From assembly GCA_020354555.1 (NCBI GenBank), contig CP070648.1, forward strand, positions 2,924,586 to 2,965,587: a stretch of 41,002 nt of DNA, in the 5' to 3' direction. Position numbers and translations under genes: made by a program. Position 1 is the first letter of the stretch, and every line of letters starts with the position of its first letter. The notes beneath the pieces were generated by a model, which had not been told where the DNA came from, ran no database searches, and saw only the letters and a list, made by a program, of their open reading frames with translations. The DNA is from Armatimonadota bacterium (GTDB taxonomy: Bacteria > Armatimonadota > Hebobacteria > GCA-020354555 > CP070648). This document shows positions 24,322-32,035 of the stretch, one piece after another.

Positions 24322-25734
24322 CTAATACAGGAGGTCGTCGAGGCGCGCGCCGACCGTCACGCGGTACAACCGCTCTGCCGTGTCCGCGCTGACGTGCAAA
24401 GGTGGCCTGACCTCCACCGACCTCCAGTAGCATCTCCGCGCGAGGTGGCGCAGACCGGCACGAACGAAGATGTCTCCCCCGATCTTCTGCAGCGCGGGGA
24501 ACCAATGACGTGCGCCGTCGGTGAGGGCCTTGCCAGCGAGGAACAAGGTCTCCCGCGCCGCCCACAGGCTCTCGTTCTTGCGGCCCGACTTGGCGAGAGC
24601 CGTTCCCAGTATCGCGTAGTAGAACGGATTTCCCGACTCGGTCTTCTCAGCCGCGCGCAGATGGTCGAACGCATCTTTCAGCCGCACCCTCCCGAAGGTG
24701 TGAAGGTGCGCCATGTTAATCAGGGCTCCGCCGAATGCCTCGAGTTCCAGGGCGCGCGCGAAGCAAGACTGCGATTCGTCGAACGCCCCGCCGTGGAAGT
24801 AGCGGAAGGCCCCGAGAGCAGTCCACAATCTGGACGATCCCGGCCGGGCCCGGATCGCTCGCCGCAGGGCCTTCTCAGCATGTCGGCACCTGGTCCGGTG
24901 GTAGGGCGTGCCGCTCGAATCCTGAGTGTCGCCCCACATGCGCATGCCGAGACCGTCGTCGAGCACGAAGCTGGCGGCGTACGCTCCCGCGCCTTGCTGC
25001 CAATGCCCCTGCGTCCACAGCAGTTTCCCGAGCTGCCAGTAGCACCGCGCCAGATCCGTCGCCACCGTCGTCGGGAATGGCAGCTTCCCGCGCCGCGTGC
25101 ACTTCCGCATGATCCGCCGCGCCCGGCTCAGGCGCATCTTCACCGCCCCCACCGATAGATCCAGCAGGTACGCTATCTCGCGCAGATCCGTGTCGTGGTA
25201 GAAACGCAGTACCGCCGGTATCGCCAGCTGCGTCGGGAGCGATGCCACCGCCTCGCACAGCCGCGCGGCCGACTCGCGCTCTTCGAGCGCTGCGACGGGA
25301 GTCAGCTCGGTCAGCATGGGCGATGCCCACCGCGACTCGCTGGTCCCCTTCAGCTCCGCCGGCGCGTGACGCCGCGCTCGAAGCAGCTCGTGGGCCACAT
25401 TGCCCGCTATGCCCAGCAGCCACCCGACGAAGCTGCACGATGGCCAGTAGCTGTGAAGCCCTTCGTAGGCGCGCAGGAAGGTCTCCTGCGTCGCGTCGAG
25501 AACGGCATCGGAGCTGTGCAGCCGGCGGGAGAGATACCGCTCCACCTGCGCGCGGTACCGCCGCACCAATTCATCGAAAGCGGGGCCGTGGGAATGGGTC
25601 AGGGTCTCGTGTACGAGGTCGGCGTCGCGCCACGTCGCCAGCGAGCGCGCCCGTCGCTCAACACGGGACGCCGCACCGGACAGGCCGGAGCTTGCGTGAT
25701 CTTCGCTGCGCATCGCGCTCGTATCAGCAGACAT
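24322..25734 (-). CDS. ECF sigma factor fused to a TPR-like C-terminal half
   Basis: A 470-residue protein. Residues about 50-122 are sigma region 2 (FDELVRRYRAQVERYLSRR, ATQETFLRAYEGLHSY, SFVGWLLGIAGNVAHELLR) and about 152-210 are region 4 with its helix-turn-helix (LREIAYLLDLSVGAVKMRLSRARR). This would direct RNA polymerase to specific promoters. Unlike a normal ECF factor of about 180-200 residues, it continues with some 250 residues of helix pairs resembling tetratricopeptide repeats (HAEKALRRAIRARPGSSRLW, ESQSCFARALELEAFGGAL, AFDHLRAAEKTESGNPFYY). No anti-sigma gene adjoins it, so the C-terminal half may do the regulating. ATG 25734 has GAGGAACC just upstream. Confidence 0.88.
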   Translation of the reverse strand: MSADTSAMRSEDHASSGLSGAASRVERRARSLATWRDADLVHETLTHSHGPAFDELVRRYRAQVERYLSRRLHSSDAVLDATQETFLRAYEGLHSYWPSCSFVGWLLGIAGNVAHELLRARRHAPAELKGTSESRWASPMLTELTPVAALEERESAARLCEAVASLPTQLAIPAVLRFYHDTDLREIAYLLDLSVGAVKMRLSRARRIMRKCTRRGKLPFPTTVATDLARCYWQLGKLLWTQGHWQQGAGAYAASFVLDDGLGMRMWGDTQDSSGTPYHRTRCRHAEKALRRAIRARPGSSRLWTALGAFRYFHGGAFDESQSCFARALELEAFGGALINMAHLHTFGRVRLKDAFDHLRAAEKTESGNPFYYAILGTALAKSGRKNESLWAARETLFLAGKALTDGARHWFPALQKIGGDIFVRAGLRHLARRCYWRSVEVRPPLHVSADTAERLYRVTVGARLDDLLY

Positions 25735-25942
25735 GGTTCCTCGGAGAACAGCCGCACACGGTTTCCTCACGGGGTTCTGTGTCGCCCCGCGCCCTCCTCT
25801 ATGGATTGGTTCAGCGCAACCTGCGATTCCGTACGAATCCAGGGCCGGATGACGGAGCGCTCCTCCGTGCTAATCCGACGCTCGCGCGAGGACATGCGCA
25901 GGCGACGCATCCAATGCCCCTCGTCGGCACAGATGCTCCGCC

Positions 25943-25971
25943 TTGACTGAGGCGGACCCCGCGGCTATACT
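25943..25971 (+). promoter_or_regulatory. Sigma-70 promoter of the deacetylase gene
   Basis: TTGACT (25943-25948) and TATACT (25966-25971) are exactly 17 bp apart. Transcription would start near 25978, about 12 nt before GTG 25990, with GGAG at 25979-25982. Confidence 0.8.
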
Positions 25972-25989
25972 GGCCCGCGGAGATTGCCA

Positions 25990-27126
25990 GTGATGCACAA
26001 GGCCACCTTGATCTACAGCCCCACCTTCGCCGAGTACAAGCTGAGCGACACCCACCCCCTGCGCCCGGAGCGGCTCACCCTCGCCTTCGAGCTGATGCAG
26101 GCCTACGGCCTGTTCAGCGACTCGGGCGTGAACTCGCAGCAGCCCACCGAGGCCGGCCGAGAGTTCCTGCTCAAGGTGCACGCCGAGGAGTACGTGGATA
26201 TCGTCAAGGCGCTGGGCGAGGGCAGGAGTGTTGATTCGCCCTCGCGCTATGGCCTCGACACCTCCGACAACCCCATCTTCCCCGGCATGTACGAGGCATC
26301 CGCGCTGTGCGTGGGCGGCTCGGTGCTGGCTGCGGACCTCGTTATCAACGGCAAGACCGAGGTCGCCTTCAACATCGGCGGGGGGCTGCATCATGCCCAC
26401 CGTAACCGCGCCGCGGGATTCTGCGTGTTCAACGACCCCGCGATCGCCATCGCGCACATCCTCGAGCGCACCGACGACGACGCCAGAGTCGCCTACATCG
26501 ACATAGACGCCCATCACGGCGACGGCGTCCAGGAGGCGTTCTACGACTCCAACCGCGTGCTCACCATCTCCCTCCACGAGACCGGCCGCTACCTCTTCCC
26601 CGGCACCGGCTTCGTCGAAGAGTCGGGGATCGGGGATGGCGTCGGCTATTCCGTCAACATTCCCCTCGCGCCGTACACCGACGACGAGACCTACCTCTGG
26701 GCATTCCGCGAAGTCGTGCCGCCGTTGATCGAAGCGTTCAGACCGGACTTCATTCTCACTCAACTCGGAGCAGACACCCACTACCGCGATCCGCTGACAC
26801 ACCTGGCGCTGACCACCGCCGGCTATACGGAAGTCCTCAATACCTTCAAGCGCCTGCCGGGCAAGTGGGTCGCCTGCGGCGGCGGGGGGTATGACCTCGA
26901 GGTCGTGCCGCGGGCGTGGACGCTCGCCTTCGCGGTCATGGCCGACCTCGACCTGCCCGACGAGATCCCCGGAGCCGCCGCCCGGCACTACCCCGACACT
27001 TCGGGCCGCTTGCGCGACGCCGAGGCGCCCGAGTCCGGCCCGGAACTGCGCGCCGGAATCAAAGTCATGGCCGAGCGCACGGTGCAGCAGATCAAACGCC
27101 TCATCTTCCCCCGCCACCGGCTGTGA
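25990..27126 (+). CDS. acuC: AcuC-type (class I/II-like) protein deacetylase
   Basis: A 378-residue member of the histone deacetylase family, similar to bacterial AcuC, which removes acetyl groups from acetyl-CoA synthetase and other proteins. Zinc and active-site motifs are present: GGGLHHAHRNRAAGFCVFND, YIDIDAHHGDGVQ, and QLGADTHYRDPL, with GGGGYDLEVVPRAW near the end. I choose GTG 25990, seven bases after GGAG; ATG 25993 is the next codon and is equally possible. It stands alone after its promoter; acuA or acs is not in the window, so the physiological target is inferred only from the family. Confidence 0.9.
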   Translation: MMHKATLIYSPTFAEYKLSDTHPLRPERLTLAFELMQAYGLFSDSGVNSQQPTEAGREFLLKVHAEEYVDIVKALGEGRSVDSPSRYGLDTSDNPIFPGMYEASALCVGGSVLAADLVINGKTEVAFNIGGGLHHAHRNRAAGFCVFNDPAIAIAHILERTDDDARVAYIDIDAHHGDGVQEAFYDSNRVLTISLHETGRYLFPGTGFVEESGIGDGVGYSVNIPLAPYTDDETYLWAFREVVPPLIEAFRPDFILTQLGADTHYRDPLTHLALTTAGYTEVLNTFKRLPGKWVACGGGGYDLEVVPRAWTLAFAVMADLDLPDEIPGAAARHYPDTSGRLRDAEAPESGPELRAGIKVMAERTVQQIKRLIFPRHRL

Positions 27127-27287
27127 ACGTCTCGCGGCGCCTCTCCCGCCGCGTTCCGTGGAAGCCGCTGGTCGCTCGGCTCCCGCCACCGGTCCAGTTG
27201 TCCCGTTTCTCCCAATCCCCTTCGCTGTCGCTCCGCCAGCGGGAAGGAGCATCAGGCGCGGCGAACTGTACAGCAAAGGTCGTCACG

Positions 27288-29687
27288 ATGGACCCTCGCA
27301 CTCTGCGAGTTCTCGAGTATCATAGGATCGTCGAGCTGCTGGCCGAGCACGCGACCTCCACCGTCGGCAAAGAGCAGACCCGCGCCCTCGAGCCCGCGGC
27401 TGACCTCGACGTCGCGCGCGCGCGCCAGCAGGAGACCTCCGAGGCGCGATTCGTCCTCGAGGAGGACAGCGCGCCTCCGCTCGGCGGCATCCGCGATATC
27501 CGCGAAGTCGTGCGCGGTGCCGCAAAGCACCAGGTCCTCGAACCGGCGCACCTCCTCGACATCGCCGGTACCGCCTTCGCCGCTCGGCGCCTGCGGTCGT
27601 TCGTCCTCTCGCGCCAGGACGCTTGTCCGGCCCTCGCCGCTCACGCTCTCGGGCTCCGCGACTTCCGCCACCTTGAGGATGAGATCACGCATTGCGTGGA
27701 CTCTCGCGCCCAGGTCAAAGACGACGCCAGCGAAGAGCTGACCCGTCTGCGCCAGCGTGCGCACGCGCTCCACGCATCCCTCGAGCAAAGGCTCCAGCGC
27801 GTCCTGCACAACCGACAGTACGAGCGCATGATCCAGGAGCCCCTCATCACGGTGCGTAACGGGCGCTACTGCATCCCGATCCGCAGCGAGTTCCGCACCG
27901 AGTTCCGCGGCATCATCCACGGCTCCTCGGCCAGCGGTGCGACCGTGTTCATGGAACCGCTCGCTCTCGTGGACACGGGCAACGATCTCGCCGAGGCGCG
28001 CGAGGAGGAGGAACGCGAGGTGCGCCGCATCCTCGCCGGCCTCAGCCAGGGAGTAGGCCGCGCCGCGCGAGAGCTGCTCGAAACCGTGGAGGTCCTCGCG
28101 ACGCTCGACGCCATCTTCGCCCGCGCTCACCTCAGCCAGGCCCAGGACGCCTGCGCGCCGCAGCTTAACGCCGACGGCGTCATTGACGTCGTCGGCGCGC
28201 GCCACCCCTTGCTCGCCGGAGACGTCGTGCCCATTGACATCCGCATCGGCGAAGGATTCACCGCCCTCGTCATCACCGGCCCCAACACCGGCGGCAAGAC
28301 CGTCAGCCTGAAGACGGTCGGCCTGCTCTCGCTTATGGCTCAGTCAGGGCTGCACGTGCCCGCCGAGCCAGGCAGCCGCCTCGCCGCCTTCAAGCAGATC
28401 TTCGCCGACATCGGCGACGAGCAGAGCATTCAGCAAAACCTGTCCACGTTCTCCTCCCACATGGCCCAGATCGTCGAGGTCATGCGCGCGGTCCCGCGCA
28501 ACGCCAACGCCCTCGTGTTGCTCGATGAAATCGGCGCCGGCACCGACCCGGCGGAAGGCTCCGCCCTGGCCAAGGCGATACTCACCGAAATGCATTCGCG
28601 CGGCGCGCGGACCGTCGTGACCACCCACTACGGCGAACTCAAGGCCTTCGCCTACGCCCAGCCGGGCATCGAGAACGCGAGCGTCGAGTTCGACCCGCAG
28701 AGCCTCCAACCCACGTATCACCTGCGCATCGGCCTGCCCGGCAGCAGCACCGCCTTTGCCATCGCGCGGCGCCTGGGGCTGCCGGACGACGTCGTCTCTA
28801 CCGCCCGCTCAATGCTCGGCGAAACCCAGACCGTGATGGAGGACGCCATCCGCGGCATCGAAGAGTCCCAGCGCCGCCTCCAGGCCGAACGCGCCGGCGC
28901 CGAACGCGAGCGCCGCGAGCTGCAGGCAGCGCGCGCCGACTTCGAACGCCGTCTCCGCGACCTGGAATCGAAGCGCAGCCAGATCCTGCGTGACGCCCGC
29001 CGCGAGGCGTCGCGTGTGCTCAACGAAACCCGCGCGCAAGCCGCGGAGATCATCGAGCGCCTGCAGCACGAAGCCCGCCGCAAGCCGAAACGCGCCGAGG
29101 CCGACCGCACCGCCCACCAGGCTCAAGGTGACCTCGCTCGCGTGGACGAGCGCGTGGAAGAGGCGTTGCCCGCTCCCCCGCCCGAGCCGGCACCGCCGCC
29201 CCCTAAGCCTGAGCCCGAGCCCGCGCAGCCCGTCGAGAAGATCCGTCCCGGCGAAGCCGTCATCGTCCGCACCGTCGGCCAGCGCGGCACCATCCTCGGC
29301 CCCGCCCCGGAAGAGGGTATGGTTGAGGTGCAGGTCGGCATACTCAAGCTCAAGGTGCGTACCGAAGATCTCGAGCAGGTGCCTCCGTCGGAGATGGAGC
29401 CTGCGCCCCAGTTGGCGAAGGCCGGGGAAGTCCCGCCCGAGATTCACCTGCGCGGGATGCGCGTGGCCGATGCCCTCGAAGTGCTCGACAAGTACCTCGA
29501 CGATGCCATCCTTGCGGGCATGACGGAAGTGAGAATCGTTCACGGCCTTGGCACTGGCGCGGTACGCAACGCGGTGCGCGAGGCCTTGGCCAAACATCCC
29601 CACGTCCACGGGTACCGCCAGGGCCGCCGCGACGAGGGCGCCGCCGGCGTCACCATCGCCGAACTCGTCCCCGGCGACCCGGGCTAG
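27288..29687 (+). CDS. mutS2: MutS2 (RqcU-type) ATPase with Smr domain
   Basis: A 799-residue protein with all MutS2 landmarks: a core and lever region, Walker A GPNTGGKTVSLKT, STFSSHMAQIVEV, Walker B LLDEIGAGTDPAEG, and VVTTHYGELKAFA. A long Glu/Arg-rich coiled coil precedes a proline-rich linker (PEPAPPPPKPEPEPAQP), then a KOW-like strand region (GEAVIVRTVGQRGTILGP). A C-terminal Smr nuclease domain starts IHLRGMRVADALEVL and includes VHGLGTGAVRNAV. MutS2 limits recombination and rescues collided ribosomes in other bacteria. The frame is open well upstream, but ATG 27288 with AAAGGT seven bases before it matches the family start. Confidence 0.96.
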   Translation: MDPRTLRVLEYHRIVELLAEHATSTVGKEQTRALEPAADLDVARARQQETSEARFVLEEDSAPPLGGIRDIREVVRGAAKHQVLEPAHLLDIAGTAFAARRLRSFVLSRQDACPALAAHALGLRDFRHLEDEITHCVDSRAQVKDDASEELTRLRQRAHALHASLEQRLQRVLHNRQYERMIQEPLITVRNGRYCIPIRSEFRTEFRGIIHGSSASGATVFMEPLALVDTGNDLAEAREEEEREVRRILAGLSQGVGRAARELLETVEVLATLDAIFARAHLSQAQDACAPQLNADGVIDVVGARHPLLAGDVVPIDIRIGEGFTALVITGPNTGGKTVSLKTVGLLSLMAQSGLHVPAEPGSRLAAFKQIFADIGDEQSIQQNLSTFSSHMAQIVEVMRAVPRNANALVLLDEIGAGTDPAEGSALAKAILTEMHSRGARTVVTTHYGELKAFAYAQPGIENASVEFDPQSLQPTYHLRIGLPGSSTAFAIARRLGLPDDVVSTARSMLGETQTVMEDAIRGIEESQRRLQAERAGAERERRELQAARADFERRLRDLESKRSQILRDARREASRVLNETRAQAAEIIERLQHEARRKPKRAEADRTAHQAQGDLARVDERVEEALPAPPPEPAPPPPKPEPEPAQPVEKIRPGEAVIVRTVGQRGTILGPAPEEGMVEVQVGILKLKVRTEDLEQVPPSEMEPAPQLAKAGEVPPEIHLRGMRVADALEVLDKYLDDAILAGMTEVRIVHGLGTGAVRNAVREALAKHPHVHGYRQGRRDEGAAGVTIAELVPGDPG

Positions 29688-30177
29688 CGCTCAGTCAACA
29701 TAGTCTTCTCGTCACCTCCGATAAGTGAGCCGTAGGGCATGCACTTGCCTCCGGCCCAGAGTCGGGGAGGGTGGGCAGAAGACGTGCTTCCGACCTCCGA
29801 CATTGTCGCAAGAATCAGTTGTCTGAGCACCAGCCGTCGATCTCCGCGGATAGCTTTCTTGCCGCTCCCGGGCGCGACTTCGCGCCAGAGGTCCACCCGC
29901 CTCCGGCGGGCGCGCCAGCGCTGACGTCTACTCGCCACAGGTGAGCCGCGAATCGCGGGGTCAGAGCCTGTCCTGGGCGCGGCCGAAACGCGGACCGCCC
30001 GGGCGTGGGCGAGGCACGCGCCCAGTGGCCCACGAAGCCTTGGCACGGCGGGCTCGCCGTCCTTGTGGGCACGGGAGAGAGACACGTGAAGATACACGGG
30101 GTCGGGAGGAATCCAGGCGCGAAAGCGCGGGTGACCGGCAGGACGCAGTCTGCCGGACTTGCCCCGGATTCCGACGC
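29688..30177. other. Intergenic region, no gene supported
   Basis: These 490 bp between mutS2 and the next minus-strand gene contain open frames of shadow-like composition only. The palindrome CCCGCC-TCC-GGCGGG at 29896-29910 is nearly identical to the one at 883-897, which suggests a dispersed REP-like hairpin. No promoter or RNA gene stood out. Confidence 0.5.
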
Positions 30178-30678
30178 CTATCCCCCGGGGGCCTTCTTCT
30201 TCCCCAACTCCAGGATGTAGTTGATCCCCGCCTTGAGTTCCCGGTGGGTCAGGCTCCCGCCCTTGAAGTCGGTTTGCAGCAGCTTGTTGATCTCCGCGAA
30301 CATCTCGTGGCTCGACTTGCCCTCGCCGAACCACCGGTCGATGTCCTCGCGCAGTCGCCGCAACCGGCGCTCCGGGATGCGCGCTATGCTCTCGCGCACC
30401 AGCTCCAGCGCGGCTTCCGCGTCGCTGCAGTTGCGCTCTTCGGCGGTGTCAACGTCCATGATGCAGAAGCTGTCGTTCGTCGGATGGTAGTCGACGTTGA
30501 TCTGGCTCGTTGACCCGCCCGGCAGCTCGTAGACCAGCGCGAAGTTGACGACGCCGTCTTGCCCCGGCCACTCGGAGCGTTGCGCGCGCAGGTTGCCGTA
30601 GACGACGCGGTACTGATAATCGGCGAGCAGCGCCTGCAGGCGCTGCTCGCATTCCTCGAGTGCGGATGATGAAGACAT
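30178..30678 (-). CDS. Conserved-looking protein of unknown function
   Basis: A 166-residue cytoplasmic protein with balanced composition, so probably real. The N-terminal half is a predicted alpha/beta region (LEECEQRLQALLADYQYRVVYGN, VNFALVYELPGG, SQINVDYHPTNDSFCIMDVD). The C-terminal half is helical and charged (RRLRRLREDIDRWFGEGK, MFAEINKLLQTDF, HRELKAGINYILELGKKK). I do not recognise a family. ATG 30678 gives the natural start but lacks a clear ribosome site. It follows spoVS by 56 bp on the same strand and may be the last gene of the recA-rny-spoVS block. Confidence 0.65.
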   Translation of the reverse strand: MSSSSALEECEQRLQALLADYQYRVVYGNLRAQRSEWPGQDGVVNFALVYELPGGSTSQINVDYHPTNDSFCIMDVDTAEERNCSDAEAALELVRESIARIPERRLRRLREDIDRWFGEGKSSHEMFAEINKLLQTDFKGGSLTHRELKAGINYILELGKKKAPGG

Positions 30679-30734
30679 GATCAACCAACGCCGCGCGTCC
30701 CCGGCCCCCACGGCGGCGCGCTACGTGTGTGAAG

Positions 30735-30995
30735 CTACTTCGGTTCGACCATGAGCCGAATCGCGGTGCGTTCCTGGCCGTCCACGTGAATATCGGCGAA
30801 GGCGGGCCGGCAGATGAGGTCCACTCCCGAGGGCGCCATGAACCCCCGCGCGATTGCCAATGCCTTCACGGCCTGATTCAGCGCGCCCGCGCCGATGGTC
30901 TGCATCTCCGCGCATCCCTTCTCGCGCACCACTCCAGCCAGGGCGCCTGCTACTGCATTCGGGTTCGATTTTGCTGATACTCGAAGGACCTCCAT
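30735..30995 (-). CDS. spoVS: Stage V sporulation protein S
   Basis: An 86-residue protein, the same length as Bacillus subtilis SpoVS and recognisable along its whole length: MEVLRVSAKSNPNAVAGALA, IGAGALNQAVKALAIARGF, and PSGVDLICRPAFADIHVDG. SpoVS is an Alba-like nucleic-acid-binding protein needed for late sporulation and septation control in Bacillus, but it also occurs in non-sporulating lineages such as Thermus, so it does not show that this organism sporulates. AAGGAGG lies seven bases before the ATG. Its position after ymdB and rny is a known conserved order. Confidence 0.97.
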   Translation of the reverse strand: MEVLRVSAKSNPNAVAGALAGVVREKGCAEMQTIGAGALNQAVKALAIARGFMAPSGVDLICRPAFADIHVDGQERTAIRLMVEPK

Positions 30996-31121
30996 CGTGA
31001 GTCCTCCTTGCCGTGTCTTTGTAGATAACGTTGCAGCCGTGACGTCGCCGGCCCGGATCGTTTGCGATGCCTCCACATGCCGAGCACCGCCTGAGGAACG
31101 CACGCGCGCAAGGCTGCCGCG

Positions 31122-31940
31122 CTAGTTCTGCCCCTCAGCGGCCGACTCGACAAGCGGATCGGGCTCGACCTCCTGAAGCGTCTTGATGCTGCGGGCGCGG
31201 CCGGTTTCCTCGTCAATCTCAATCACAGCGGCGCCGATTACGACCGGCCCCCGCGCCAACTCGAATTTCTTCGGCATCTGCCGCGTGAACCGCTCGATCA
31301 CCGTGCTCGGCTCGATCCCAAGCACCGAATCCCGCGGCCCGACCATGCCGACGTCCGTTATATACGCGGTACCCCCCGGCATCACCTGCGCGTCCGCCGT
31401 CTGCACGTGCGTGTGGGTGCCGATCACCGCGCTCACCCGCCCGTCCACCATCCATCCCATCGCCAGCTTCTCGCTGGTCGCCTCGCCGTGCATGTCCACC
31501 ACGATCGCCCGGGCGGCCTCCCCCAACTCGGCGATCTGCCGCTCGACCTCGCGGAACGGGCAGTCAAGACACTCCATGAATACCCGCCCGCATAGGTTGA
31601 TAACCGCCACCGGCACGCCGCTGCGTGACTCGAACACCCCAGCCCCGCGCCCGGGTGCCTCCGGCGGATAGTTGGCCGGGCGCAGCACCCGCGACTCCTG
31701 CGCCAGGAACTGCTCCGCCTCCTTCTTATTCCACACATGGTTTCCGGTCGTAATGACATCCACGCCGGGCGCCAGGATCTCCTCGGCTACGGAGGCGGTG
31801 ATGCCGAACCCGGCCGCCGCGTTCTCGCCGTTGGCGATCACGAAATCCGGCTGCCAGCGTTCGACCAACTCCGGCAGCGCGCGCTGGAGCGCGCGGCGCC
31901 CGGGGCGGCCCACGATGTCCCCGATGAAGAGTATGTTCAT
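31122..31940 (-). CDS. ymdB: YmdB family calcineurin-like phosphodiesterase
   Basis: A 272-residue metallophosphoesterase of the YmdB family. Binuclear metal motifs are clear: ILFIGDIVGRPGRRAL, ANGENAAAGFGI, ITTGNHVWNK, VVDMHGEATSEK and IGTHTHVQTADA. In B. subtilis YmdB hydrolyses 2',3'-cyclic nucleotides and influences biofilm and RNA turnover together with RNase Y. ATG 31940 matches the family N-terminus; the open frame upstream overlaps the rny end and is not coding. The gap to rny is 95 bp. Confidence 0.96.
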   Translation of the reverse strand: MNILFIGDIVGRPGRRALQRALPELVERWQPDFVIANGENAAAGFGITASVAEEILAPGVDVITTGNHVWNKKEAEQFLAQESRVLRPANYPPEAPGRGAGVFESRSGVPVAVINLCGRVFMECLDCPFREVERQIAELGEAARAIVVDMHGEATSEKLAMGWMVDGRVSAVIGTHTHVQTADAQVMPGGTAYITDVGMVGPRDSVLGIEPSTVIERFTRQMPKKFELARGPVVIGAAVIEIDEETGRARSIKTLQEVEPDPLVESAAEGQN

Positions 31941-32035
31941 AGATCGGCGCGCCCTGCGTCCGTTGCCGTATGCCACGCGTCTGTTGTCGCAAACCCTACG
32001 TTCACCGCCGCCCGCGTCCGCCGCGGCGGCGGCTT

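Noticed and set aside
26916-27287. Extension of MutS2 by 124 codons upstream
   Set aside because: This is out-of-frame acuC sequence followed by intergenic DNA; MutS2 homology starts at 27288.
29684-30334. A 216-codon minus-strand frame downstream of mutS2
   Set aside because: Arg/Gly/Pro-rich shadow-like composition, overlaps the supported gene at 30178-30678, no ribosome site.
30955-30975. A GGTTCGATT stretch resembling a tRNA T-arm
   Set aside because: It lies inside spoVS and no acceptor or anticodon stem can be drawn around it.
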